A DNA stretch of 64,000 nt from the NCBI GenBank assembly GCA_965651905.1, contig CBFGUG010000037.1, positions 1 to 64,000 on the forward strand, given 5' to 3'. Of the stretch, positions 22,563 through 30,939 are shown piece after piece. Source of the stretch: SZUA-265 sp965651905 (GTDB lineage Bacteria > Myxococcota_A > Polyangia > Polyangiales > Polyangiaceae). The notes below the pieces were generated by a model that made no database searches, had not been told where the DNA came from, and saw only the letters and a list, made by a program, of their open reading frames with translations. The first letter of the stretch is position 1; each line of letters opens with the position of its first letter. A program made the position numbers and the translations under genes.

Positions 22563-23942
22563 TCAGGCCGCCGCTGAGATCGCAGCAGGCGCCTGATCCG
22601 TCTGACACCGGCGGAGCTGGCGTCGCGCCATCCACCAGGCGTAAGCCCCAATCAGTGCGTTCCCGGCGGCGATCCCCCCAAAAAGCCCGGGAAGTCCTCC
22701 TAGCGACGATCCGAGTGCCGCCAGCGGCACCGCCAGCACGAACAACCGAACGAGCACCACCAACGTCGAACTCAACGGACGATCGAGCGCGTTGAAAAAA
22801 GAATTGTAGAGCATGGCGATCCCGACAGATCCGTAACTCCACGGGATGATCGTCATGTAATCCACCGAGCGATCGACCACGGCGGGCGCAGCGTTGAACA
22901 GACTCGCGAGCGGCGCTGCCACCAGCGCCAGCAGTAACGCGACGCCCGCACCCCACACGAGTGACGCTTTGGCGACGAAGCTCGTACCCTCACGAATGCG
23001 AGAGAACTGTCGTGCGCCGTAGTTTTGCCCGTAGAAGGGCGTGGATGCCATCGACAAGGCGCTGACGCCGACCATCGCCAGTGACTCCACTCGCGTCCCA
23101 ACTCCGAACGCCGCCACCGCCTCGGGCCCGTGCTCGGAGACCATTCGTGTCAAGATTGCCGCGCTCAGTGGCACCAGCACGTTGGTGGCCGCAGCAGGAG
23201 CCGAAATGCGCGTGATGCGCCTCCAAGACTCGAGCACGGCTCGCAACTCGGGGATGCGCCACTCGAGCATGCCCTCGCGACGGTGCAGGATCCACATCGC
23301 TGCGACGAACGTCGTCACCCAAGAAATCGCGGTGGCCAACGCCGCACCTCGTAGTTCGAGGCGCGGAAACGGGCCCCAACCAAAAATCAGCAATGGGTCG
23401 AGCACCAGGTTCACCAGACCCGCGACCATCATGACCCACGTAGGTGAACGCGTATCGCCAGTCGCTCGGATCGCGCCATTGCCGACGATCGGAATGACCA
23501 GGAAGCCGACTGCAAAGTACCACGGAGTCATGTACTCGGCGATCAGCTCGACCTCCGACGCGTTGGCCCCGAGCAGCGGGAACAACGTGCGAATGGAGCT
23601 CAGGCCCGCGAACGCCAACACAGCGACCACGACGACGCTGAGTAACAGGGCGTGAGTCGTCAGGCGCCTGACCGCACCTTCGTCCCCACCGCCGACCGCG
23701 CGCGAAATCACCGCTGTCGCGCCGATGCTCATACCTACCGCCACGCTGACAATCACCATCGTGACCGGGAACGTGTAACTCATCGCCGCCAACGGCAGCA
23801 CCCCCAGGCGACCGACGAACAGCGCGTCCACAGCCTGGAACAGCATGATCGACGCAATGCCGAACAACATCGGCGTTGCCATCCCGAGTAGGGTCTTTGC
23901 CACCGCCCCACTCAGAACGGCTTGACGATGCTGCGCGCTCAC
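22563..23942 (-). CDS. MATE-family efflux transporter
   Basis: 459 aa from GTG 23942. Twelve hydrophobic segments are arranged as two similar halves, with family segments such as PMLFGIASIMLFQAVDALFV, AVGMSIGATAVISRAVGGGD, GNGAIRATGDTRSPTWVMMV, NLVLDPLLIFGWGPFPRL and FGVGTRVESLAMVGVSALS. MATE proteins export cationic drugs, organic acids or secondary metabolites across the inner membrane using Na+ or H+ gradients. Full length for the family. It lies upstream-to-downstream of the nSTAND-like gene on the same strand but separated by 176 bp, so it is probably its own unit. Substrate unknown. Confidence 0.93.
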   Translation of the reverse strand: MSAQHRQAVLSGAVAKTLLGMATPMLFGIASIMLFQAVDALFVGRLGVLPLAAMSYTFPVTMVIVSVAVGMSIGATAVISRAVGGGDEGAVRRLTTHALLLSVVVVAVLAFAGLSSIRTLFPLLGANASEVELIAEYMTPWYFAVGFLVIPIVGNGAIRATGDTRSPTWVMMVAGLVNLVLDPLLIFGWGPFPRLELRGAALATAISWVTTFVAAMWILHRREGMLEWRIPELRAVLESWRRITRISAPAAATNVLVPLSAAILTRMVSEHGPEAVAAFGVGTRVESLAMVGVSALSMASTPFYGQNYGARQFSRIREGTSFVAKASLVWGAGVALLLALVAAPLASLFNAAPAVVDRSVDYMTIIPWSYGSVGIAMLYNSFFNALDRPLSSTLVVLVRLFVLAVPLAALGSSLGGLPGLFGGIAAGNALIGAYAWWMARRQLRRCQTDQAPAAISAAA

Positions 23943-24178
23943 TGCTCAGCGTGTGTAGTGCCACGCCGTCCGAAGCGACACCTGCGATTTTCACCATCCG
24001 TGCTGCAAGTCGGTCAGACTCGGGCTCGTCTCGATTCAGGCACCCTTTGCCGCGTCTGCGCCCGCGGTCGTCCCTGCCGTGGACCCGGGACTCGACCTGT
24101 GGTTGCCTCTCAGGCTCGATGGCCAGCTCTGCGTGCTTTTGTTTTGAACGTTCTTCGGCGGCTCGGGCACGCAGCTGC

Positions 24179-25897
24179 ATGAAGTTTCAGTTGGCTGGTG
24201 GCGTCGCATTGGTTGCTTTCGCGACGCTTACGAGCCTCGATGCCGCTGCGCAGCTGCCGTCCGAAGACTTGCGCGGGCCAGACGTGCCGACCGACGGCAC
24301 TCAGCCCCCGCATCATCAACCACCCGCAACGCCGACCGAGAAAACCTCGCCCGCTGCCGAGCCTTCTGGGTCCGAAGGTCCTCCGCCCACCAGCGCCGTT
24401 CCCGACGCAAACGCCGCCTCTCGACACTCCCCAACCCCTGCCCCACCCGCGCTCACCCCCAAGGGCCCCGTATGGATCGACGTACAACTCACGGGCTTCG
24501 ACGTCGATCCAGAGCTGGTCCGCATAGCCGTCGCGAAGGAACTCGCGTTGGCGGTCAGTGACTCTGCAGAGGGTTCGCCAACCCAGGTGAACGTCCAGGC
24601 CACGGCGGGTGGCGATATCATCGTCACCTATCAAAGCGAAGACGGCCCCCGCTTGATGCGAGCAGTGACCGCGCCCGCCCGCGCCGACGAAGTGCCCGAG
24701 GTGAGCGCGTTGCTCGCGGGTAACCTGGCGCGCGACGAGGCCGGGCCGCTGTTGGAGCAGCTCCGCGCCGAAAAAGCACGCGAAGCACAAGCTCAGAGCT
24801 CACCTACCGAGCCGGCCACCCCCAACGAATCGAGGGCTCTGAGGCCGTACCGCGTCGTCAATCTCTCGCTATTCCCACCGCTGTCGACGGTGGAAAACCC
24901 CGAACACGAGACGATCAACGTCGACTTCGGACTGTTCTACAGCCACATCGGCGGCCTGCACGGAGTTGGTCTCAACGCCGGGGTGCTCGAGGTCGACGGC
25001 CGCGCGGAAGGCGCGCAAGTTACAGGCATCGGGCGGCTGGGTGACGGCGACGGCTGGGGAGCGCGGATCGCAGGCTTGTTCGGTGTGGGCGAGGGTAGCT
25101 ACCTCGGGCTCTCCACCGCCGGCGTGTTCGACTACGGCAAAGGAGATCTCGAAGGTGTTCAGCTCGCGGGAGCATCCAGCATTCAAGTCGGCAAACTGGA
25201 TGGGGCACAAGCTAGCGGCGCAGTCAGCATCGCGCGTGAGCTGCACGGCGCGCAGATCAGTGGCGCGGCTAGCGTGACCAATGACGCGGTTGGAGCGCAA
25301 ATCAGCGGCGCAGTCAGCGTGGGTGAAAACGTCGAAGGGCTGCAGTTGAGCGGCGCGGCCAACGTCGCGCAAACGATCAACGGCGCGCAAATCGGAATCA
25401 TCAACGTCGGCGGCAAGGTCGAGGGGCTCCAGCTCGGCGTGATCAACGTCGCAGACGAGCTCGATGGCGCCTCGATTGGAGCGATCACGGTGGCGGGTTC
25501 CGGCAAGATACAACCGGTCACCTGGTACAGCTCGACGCAGCCCCTGAACGTCGGGCTGCGGCTGTACACGGGTCCCTTGTACGCCATGCCCACGTTCGGT
25601 TACGACCCGAACAGCAGCACTGACAGCAGTGAGACTAAGCTCGGGCTGATCTTGGGCGGCCGCATTCCGATCAAACGCGCCTTCGTCGACGTCGACGTCG
25701 GATACAGCAACCCCGCCGACTTCAGCAAACTCGACGAACACACCGTCGACCTGCGCTACCGGGTGCTCGCGGGCTACTCGGTGACGGACTGGTTTGGGGT
25801 CTTTGCGGGGGGCGGCGTGCTGCACAGTTTCCGTACCGCGGGGCCGAGCGACGAGAACCTCGACCCGGAACTCAGCCTAGGGGTGGAGCTGTTCTGA
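24179..25897 (+). CDS. LA_2272-like surface repeat protein
   Basis: 572 aa from ATG 24179, with a signal peptide ending near SLDAAAQ. After a Pro/Thr-rich linker and a domain of about 120 residues (WIDVQLTGFDVDPELVRIAV) comes a long run of glycine-rich repeats at about 260-430 of the type GAQISGAVSVGENVEGLQLSG, then GAQIGIINVGGKVEGLQLGV. These alternating hydrophobic repeats, about 14-15 residues per turn, resemble the LA_2272-type surface repeats and predict a beta-solenoid. The C-terminal 140 residues look like an outer-membrane beta-barrel (DVDVGYSNPADFS, YRVLAGYSVTDWFGVFAGGG). A surface-exposed outer-membrane protein is the best guess; function unknown. Confidence 0.75.
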   Translation: MKFQLAGGVALVAFATLTSLDAAAQLPSEDLRGPDVPTDGTQPPHHQPPATPTEKTSPAAEPSGSEGPPPTSAVPDANAASRHSPTPAPPALTPKGPVWIDVQLTGFDVDPELVRIAVAKELALAVSDSAEGSPTQVNVQATAGGDIIVTYQSEDGPRLMRAVTAPARADEVPEVSALLAGNLARDEAGPLLEQLRAEKAREAQAQSSPTEPATPNESRALRPYRVVNLSLFPPLSTVENPEHETINVDFGLFYSHIGGLHGVGLNAGVLEVDGRAEGAQVTGIGRLGDGDGWGARIAGLFGVGEGSYLGLSTAGVFDYGKGDLEGVQLAGASSIQVGKLDGAQASGAVSIARELHGAQISGAASVTNDAVGAQISGAVSVGENVEGLQLSGAANVAQTINGAQIGIINVGGKVEGLQLGVINVADELDGASIGAITVAGSGKIQPVTWYSSTQPLNVGLRLYTGPLYAMPTFGYDPNSSTDSSETKLGLILGGRIPIKRAFVDVDVGYSNPADFSKLDEHTVDLRYRVLAGYSVTDWFGVFAGGGVLHSFRTAGPSDENLDPELSLGVELF

Positions 25898-26044
25898 CCA
25901 AAGCTCTCCTAACGCTATTCTTCTTCTTTGTACTTTCCATGACTTATGGCGCTAGATGCTGACGCGGTGAACACTTTGGAGCGTTGTGGGAACCAATCCG
26001 AAAGTCCCAAAAGTGGCAACGGATCCAACACTCCACGCGTCAGC

Positions 26045-26644
26045 ATGATATCCGCCATCTCCAACACGATGCGCGCGCTCAACCTTCAGCGCAAACCGAG
26101 CAGCGACGAGCTGCTGGCGCGAGTGGCGCGCGGCGAGCCCGCGGCAGTCGGAGAAGTCTACGACCAACACCACGACGCGGTGCGAGCCTTCGCGCAACGC
26201 TTGGTCGGCGACGAGACCATCGCCGAGGATCTGGTCCACGACGTGTTCGTCTCGCTGCCGAAGGCCGCCCGCAACTTTCGCGGGGATAGCTCCGTTCGCA
26301 CCTTCTTGACGGGAATCGCCGTCAATCACGCGCGTCACTTCGTACGCAGCGCCGCCCGTCGACGTGCCGCCACTGCACGCATGGTCGAAAGCACCCCCGA
26401 GCAGGCGCATACTCATACCCCTGAAGACTCGTCGACAGACAAGCGCTTTCTGGAAGCACTGGCGCGCGCACTAGACACCTTGCCGCTGGAGCAACGCATC
26501 GCCTTCGTACTTTGCGACGTCGAAGAGCGCACGGCAGCAGAGGCAGCCGAGCTCACGGACGCCCCGGCTGCCACGATGCGCACGCGTTTACACCACGCCC
26601 GCAAGAAGCTGCGGGAAGCACTCGAGAAGGAGGGGTTCCGATGA
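26045..26644 (+). CDS. ECF-type RNA polymerase sigma factor
   Basis: 199 aa from ATG 26045; the frame is open to ATG 25946, but the added 33 residues look non-conserved. Region 2 is clear (YDQHHDAVRAFAQRLVGDE, IAEDLVHDVFVSLPKAARNF, FLTGIAVNHARHFVR) and region 4 follows (LDTLPLEQRIAFVLCDVEE, TAAEAAELTDAPAATMRTRL). ECF sigma factors redirect RNA polymerase in response to envelope or other stress. The gene overlaps its downstream neighbour by 4 bp (ATGA), and that neighbour is a membrane protein likely to act as its anti-sigma factor. The target promoter cannot be deduced here. Confidence 0.92.
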   Translation: MISAISNTMRALNLQRKPSSDELLARVARGEPAAVGEVYDQHHDAVRAFAQRLVGDETIAEDLVHDVFVSLPKAARNFRGDSSVRTFLTGIAVNHARHFVRSAARRRAATARMVESTPEQAHTHTPEDSSTDKRFLEALARALDTLPLEQRIAFVLCDVEERTAAEAAELTDAPAATMRTRLHHARKKLREALEKEGFR

Positions 26645-27495
26645 GCGATCACGACATCCTCCAACGCGCTAGCAAGGCATTGCGCGACGAACACGACGGC
26701 AGGCGTGCTGGCTCTGGGTTCACACGTGCCCGCATCATGAAGGCGCTGCACGAGCGGCGACGGCGTCGCCTGACATGGTGGTTCACTCTGGGCCCTGCCA
26801 TCGCGTTCTTGCTGGGCGGCAGCGCTTGGGCCCAGAGCACGGGCAACTGGCCTGTCGTGTGGCAAAACATCGCTGCGGTCTTCTCCGCCAATCCGCCGAT
26901 ACAAGTCAGCACCCAGGTACCCGAAAGAGCCGCCCCCAACCCGCCCCGAACCTCGCAGCCTGCCCAGAACGCCCTCAGAGCGCCCGAAGTAACGGCGGGC
27001 GAGCTCACTGAGCCCGAAGAGGAACTGACAGAGCCCGAGGAAGCGGCACTCGAAAACACGGACCCGGCGTTGGCGGAAGCTACCCCCTCGCCGAAACCCG
27101 TCGCTCCCCGAGTGAAACGCCGTGCGCCCGAGCCTAGTGTCGAACCGACTGACGCTGAAAACCTGGAACCACCAGTCGAAGGCGAGCTTCCAGAGCCAGC
27201 AGAGCCATTGCCCTCGGAACCCGAGCGCGATCCCGAGCTGAAGCACTTCCGCCGAGCGCATGACCTGCACTACAAGCAGGGTTCACCCATCGCGGCCATC
27301 GCCGCCTACCGCGACTATCTAGTGCGTTATCCCAGCGGCCGCTTCGTCCCAGAAGCCCGCTACAACATTGCCCTCAGCACACTCAAACTCGGTCACCACG
27401 ACGAAGCCAGACGAATGCTTGCGCCCTTTGCAGCAGGCCACTATGGGAGCAACCGGAAAGCAGCCGCGCAGGCGCTGCTCGATTCGCTCAAGTGA
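26641..27495 (+). CDS. Membrane TPR protein, probable anti-sigma factor
   Basis: 284 aa from ATG 26641, with a strong AGGAGG about 8 bp upstream and a 4-bp overlap with the sigma gene. The N-terminal 40 residues are basic and cytoplasmic (RIMKALHERRRRR), then one membrane helix (WWFTLGPAIAFLLGGSAWA), a long Pro/Glu-rich periplasmic linker, and a C-terminal TPR-like part (HFRRAHDLHYKQGSPIAAIA, YNIALSTLKLGHHDEARRML). The topology (cytoplasmic N-terminus, one helix, periplasmic sensor) fits an anti-sigma factor. No zinc-binding anti-sigma motif (HxxxCxxC) is seen, so the sigma contact would be of a different type. Confidence 0.75.
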   Translation: MSDHDILQRASKALRDEHDGRRAGSGFTRARIMKALHERRRRRLTWWFTLGPAIAFLLGGSAWAQSTGNWPVVWQNIAAVFSANPPIQVSTQVPERAAPNPPRTSQPAQNALRAPEVTAGELTEPEEELTEPEEAALENTDPALAEATPSPKPVAPRVKRRAPEPSVEPTDAENLEPPVEGELPEPAEPLPSEPERDPELKHFRRAHDLHYKQGSPIAAIAAYRDYLVRYPSGRFVPEARYNIALSTLKLGHHDEARRMLAPFAAGHYGSNRKAAAQALLDSLK

Positions 27496-27505
27496 ACGGC
27501 CAACA

Positions 27506-27556
27506 CGCCCGCCTTGACTTCCATTCGTGCCTGCGCCGAGTCGGCACACGCGGGCG
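27506..27556. terminator. Nested hairpin between convergent genes
   Basis: CGCCCGC (27506-27512) pairs with GCGGGCG (27550-27556), and inside it GTGCC (27527-27531) pairs with GGCAC (27543-27547). It fills most of the 70-bp gap between the anti-sigma-like gene and the convergent acidic lipoprotein gene. No T-tract. Confidence 0.4.
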
Positions 27557-27565
27557 GTGAGCACA

Positions 27566-28234
27566 TCACTGAGACAACCTACATGCGCCAAGCTGCGACT
27601 GACCAAGCACGCATGGCGGCACATCCATGACGGTATCGTCAGCGGAAGTATCGTCGACCGCCGAGTCGTCGATGTCGACATCGTCGTCGTCGACATCGTC
27701 GTTCGGCCCGACGTCGGTTTCAGGCTCGTCGCTTTCAGAGTCGTCACTAGACTCAACGTCGGTTTCAGTGTCGTCGGTCTCGATCGGGTCAACGTCCACG
27801 GAACTGGACGCGTCTGACCCGCCCTCGCTTGACGCGTCGTTCGTGCCCCCATCGCTTGGAGCAGCGTCGGGCTCACCTACCGAACTCCCTTGCTGTGACC
27901 CCTGCTGCGCCCCGGGTTCTGAGGCGTCGACTGATGCGTCCGCTAACTCTATACCATCATCGGCGTCACCACCGATCGCAGTCGACGGGTCGTGCCCGTC
28001 GTCGATTCCCTCGAGCGAACCCATTTGCGTATCGTCTTTCTCAGACGAATCAGAAGACCCCGGACGCTGACCGTCGTCCGAGTTCGTTTGGTCGTCCGTG
28101 TCCACCTCTCCGACCCCAGGGGACGCGTCGAACGAGCCCGCGTCCTCCCGTTCACATGTGGCAGACGCCGCGCAGCTTTCGAAGTCTCTGCACGAGGCTA
28201 GCGTGAGCGCGAACGGAACGAGCGGCGCGCACAT
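27566..28234 (-). CDS. Acidic Asp/Ser-rich lipoprotein
   Basis: 222 aa from ATG 28234, which gives the signal MCAPLVPFALTLASC with a lipobox; the frame is open to 28348 but that start gives a poorer signal. After a short Cys-containing start the protein is nearly all Asp, Ser, Gly, Glu and Thr (for example DDVDDDDVDIDDSAVDD), ending in a small Cys pair (PPCVLGQSQLGAC). No fold is recognisable. Such acidic low-complexity lipoproteins may form a flexible surface layer or bind Ca2+. It is transcribed convergently with the sigma/anti-sigma operon. Confidence 0.65.
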   Translation of the reverse strand: MCAPLVPFALTLASCRDFESCAASATCEREDAGSFDASPGVGEVDTDDQTNSDDGQRPGSSDSSEKDDTQMGSLEGIDDGHDPSTAIGGDADDGIELADASVDASEPGAQQGSQQGSSVGEPDAAPSDGGTNDASSEGGSDASSSVDVDPIETDDTETDVESSDDSESDEPETDVGPNDDVDDDDVDIDDSAVDDTSADDTVMDVPPCVLGQSQLGACRLSQ

Positions 28235-28640
28235 GGTGATCACGGAGCGCCCCGCACGGCAACACGACGCAACCCGACCCCATGCGTGCACACCCTCGTG
28301 CATGATTGAGCGAACAACGAGGCAACCCCATCCAAAGAACCGCGACATGACAGCGTCGCAAGCTAGCGATCCCCATCACCCCTGTCCAGAGCAGAGAGAC
28401 CGCACGAACCCGAACGGCTTACGCGCGACGTGACCGTCACCCCCTAGCGCCGGGGTTGAGGTCGGTTGCTAAAAAAGTTCAACAATGCGACGGGCGTTTT
28501 ACGCAAGGGACGATGGCGAAACCCCTAGCCCCGTAGTACACGCACGAACTGTGAAGGGTCCGCGCTACCGAACGATGAGTTCTCAACGCCACAAACTCTG
28601 TTCTTAGCTGGACCGCTACTCATTCGTAGGAGGACACGCA
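28235..28640. other. Intergenic region, divergent
   Basis: 406 bp between divergent start codons. It has lower GC near 28460-28500 and ends in the strong AGGAGG at 28628-28633 serving the gene at 28641. No operator-like palindrome stood out. Confidence 0.4.
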
Positions 28641-29255
28641 ATGACTCGAATCCACACGCCACTCGGAATAGCTGGTGCGTTGCTCGTACCAGCCGCAGCC
28701 ATCGCGCTGACCACGCCAAACATCTTCTCTGACGGAGACGTGCTCACCGCGAGTGACCTAAACGAAAACTTCCAAGCGATGGAAGCCGAGATCAATTCAC
28801 TGCGTGCCGACGTTACCGCCCTGCAGAGCGCACTGAACGGCAAGGCTTCGACCACGTCCGTCAGCTCGCTGCAGACTAGCGTAAGCTCCTTAGACGGTGA
28901 GCTGAATGTGCTCGATGGCGAGGTATCGTCGTTGCAGAGCGACGTTGCGGGCGTAGTCAGCGATACGTCCGCGCTGGTAGGCAGTGCGCTCCACGAGTGC
29001 ACATGGCACTTCGATCCATGCGAAGGACAACCCGAGGTATGTGTCGCCGTTTGCCCAGCTGGCAAACATGCTGTCGCCATCGGATGCGATAGCGGCGCGT
29101 CTGGCTTGACGGAGTCCTACCCAGTCCCTCCAGTTTCTACGCCGTTCCCCGCGGATGGCTCTTCCGTCACCGCCTACAATCGAGGTGCGTGCCGAGCTGC
29201 CGATCCTGATGCGCTACAGACGGCGTTCGCTCTATGCTGCTCGATCGGCACCTGA
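28641..29255 (+). CDS. Exported coiled-coil protein
   Basis: 204 aa from ATG 28641, with AGGAGG 7 bp upstream. A signal-like hydrophobic segment (IAGALLVPAAAIALTTPNIFSDG) is followed by a sequence seen in many exported proteins, SDGDVLTASDLNENFQAMEA, and then a heptad-rich coiled coil (EINSLRADVTALQSALNG through SSLQSDVAGVVSDT). The last 85 residues contain six or more cysteines (CTWHFDPCEG, CVAVCPAG, CCSIGT) and look like a small disulfide-bonded domain. It resembles trimeric surface or fibre-like proteins. Function unknown. Confidence 0.7.
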   Translation: MTRIHTPLGIAGALLVPAAAIALTTPNIFSDGDVLTASDLNENFQAMEAEINSLRADVTALQSALNGKASTTSVSSLQTSVSSLDGELNVLDGEVSSLQSDVAGVVSDTSALVGSALHECTWHFDPCEGQPEVCVAVCPAGKHAVAIGCDSGASGLTESYPVPPVSTPFPADGSSVTAYNRGACRAADPDALQTAFALCCSIGT

Positions 29256-29315
29256 AAGTTCACTGCGCGGCCCGCTACGCGTCGCGAACCTGGGCCACGC
29301 GCTAAGCCCAAGGCC

Positions 29316-30785
29316 ATGCTCCAGAATGCTCTCGAGTGGATCCGGAAACGACCGGCGTATTGCGTTGTCAGTGGGGCGTTCGTTCTAAGCCGTGCACTCC
29401 TGTACGTAGCGGGATTGCGCTTCCACATGATCTTCGACTGGATGTTCCTTGCGGATCCGGGGGATCTGAAGCAGCAGCTATTGAGCACTGTCTATCACTT
29501 CCACGCCTTCCCTCCGGGCATGAACATCCTCACCGGGCTGCTTCTCAAGCTTTCTGGGGGACACGTGACGGCGATCGCGCATGGCGTGTTCTTAATCTGC
29601 GGACTGCTGATGGCGAATTCCCTGCTCTACTGCTTTCGCGCGGTGGGCCTGCCCGTGCGCTGGGCGACAACGCTAGCCGTGACGTTTTCACTCACACCGC
29701 AGACGCTCTACTTCGAAAATCTATATCTGTACGACTATCCCGTTCCCGCGCTGCTGAGCTTTGCGGCAGTGCTCTTCCACCGCGCTGTCGCAGGCAATCG
29801 TTTCGTTGGCTGGTTGGGACTGTTCGCCGTGTGCGCGCTGTTGGGTTGGGTTCGCAGTGCCCTGCACTTGTCCTGGTTCGTTGCCATCGTCGCGCTGGCG
29901 TTGCTTGCCGTGCGTGGCACGCGACGACGCGTCTTGCTTGCTGCAGTAGGGCCCGCGTGCGTGCTGCTCGCTCTCTACGTCAAGAACCTGGTGGTGTTCG
30001 GCGTCTTCGATTCCCAGTCGCAAAGCGGCGGAAACGCCATATTGATCACCACGTACCATCTATCCCAGTTGGAACGAAAACAGTGGGTGCAGGAAGGCAA
30101 GATATCGCCGTTCGCCGCGATGGGGTTCGCCGCGCCGCCGCGCGCGTTCATCCCGCACCTCGGAAACCCACACAGCGACCAGTGGCCGGAACTCAGCAGG
30201 CTTGAGCGCCCAACCCTCGGCTCACCGAACTACAATCACTGGTTCTACTTCGAGGTCAACCAGAGGCGCCGCGACGACGCACTCACATACTTGCGCGACC
30301 GCCCCTGGGCTTACGTCAATACGGTTTGGAGCGTAAGCCTACCACAGGTGTTCAGTCCGTCCACAGAGTGGCACCCGAGAAATGGCAAGCCCGGCGGCCC
30401 CCACTGGGACCACCGAGCGGTCCTCGGTGGCTACGAACGCTCGTACAACTGGTTCATCCACGACATGTTCCTGTCGCCCGTCGGCTGGTACGCACTGTTA
30501 CCATTCGTGCTCGGGTGGGCGGGCGTGCGCGGCTGGCGCGCTGTACGCAGATCGACGGACGACCGCAGTATGGGCGCACTGCTACTACTTGCCGTCCTGC
30601 ACATCGTTTACCTGACGGCAGTCTCGGCTTTGCTCACGTGTGGTGAAAACGCTCGCTACCGATACATCGTGGAGCCGTTCATCTGGATTCTGTACGCCGC
30701 GGCGGCGCTGGCTCTGGTCAAACGGCTGTACGAGCGACTGAGCACATTGAGGCGATCGGACTCGTCAGTACGCGATCGCCCATGA
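29316..30785 (+). CDS. GT-C-like multi-pass membrane protein
   Basis: 489 aa from ATG 29316 (AAGG 5 bp upstream). About ten membrane helices, with a first luminal loop containing FDWMFLADPGDLKQQLLS and HAFPPGMNILTGLLLKL, and a long periplasmic part around residues 230-380 (PNYNHWFYFEVNQRRRDD). This layout fits GT-C-type glycosyltransferases that use lipid-linked sugars, such as the ArnT/PMT group, although no exact family signature is sure. It lies 60 bp after the coiled-coil gene on the same strand. No other glycosylation genes are adjacent. Confidence 0.65.
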   Translation: MLQNALEWIRKRPAYCVVSGAFVLSRALLYVAGLRFHMIFDWMFLADPGDLKQQLLSTVYHFHAFPPGMNILTGLLLKLSGGHVTAIAHGVFLICGLLMANSLLYCFRAVGLPVRWATTLAVTFSLTPQTLYFENLYLYDYPVPALLSFAAVLFHRAVAGNRFVGWLGLFAVCALLGWVRSALHLSWFVAIVALALLAVRGTRRRVLLAAVGPACVLLALYVKNLVVFGVFDSQSQSGGNAILITTYHLSQLERKQWVQEGKISPFAAMGFAAPPRAFIPHLGNPHSDQWPELSRLERPTLGSPNYNHWFYFEVNQRRRDDALTYLRDRPWAYVNTVWSVSLPQVFSPSTEWHPRNGKPGGPHWDHRAVLGGYERSYNWFIHDMFLSPVGWYALLPFVLGWAGVRGWRAVRRSTDDRSMGALLLLAVLHIVYLTAVSALLTCGENARYRYIVEPFIWILYAAAALALVKRLYERLSTLRRSDSSVRDRP

Positions 30786-30803
30786 TCTTGCGGTAGCGCT
30801 TCG

Positions 30804-30858
30804 TTGCTCCGACGTCAACGCGCACAATCCACGGCTGGGCGACGTCGTGCGGGAGCAA
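30804..30858. terminator. Hairpin between convergent genes
   Basis: TTGCTCC (30804-30810) pairs with GGAGCAA (30852-30858), with an inner GACGTC pair (30811-30816 / 30841-30846) and a 5-nt bulge. Located in the 154-bp convergent gap. Confidence 0.4.
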
Positions 30859-30939
30859 GCCGTCGTCGGCTAGAACCATGTCGGTCTCCCCTCCTGAAAC
30901 GGCGGCGAATCGCTCGAATGAATCGCGCTCGGGTTAGAC

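Noticed and set aside
22990..24180. Long minus-strand ORF overlapping the MATE gene in another frame
   Set aside because: The MATE frame shows twelve membrane helices and family motifs; the alternative frame is Arg-rich noise.
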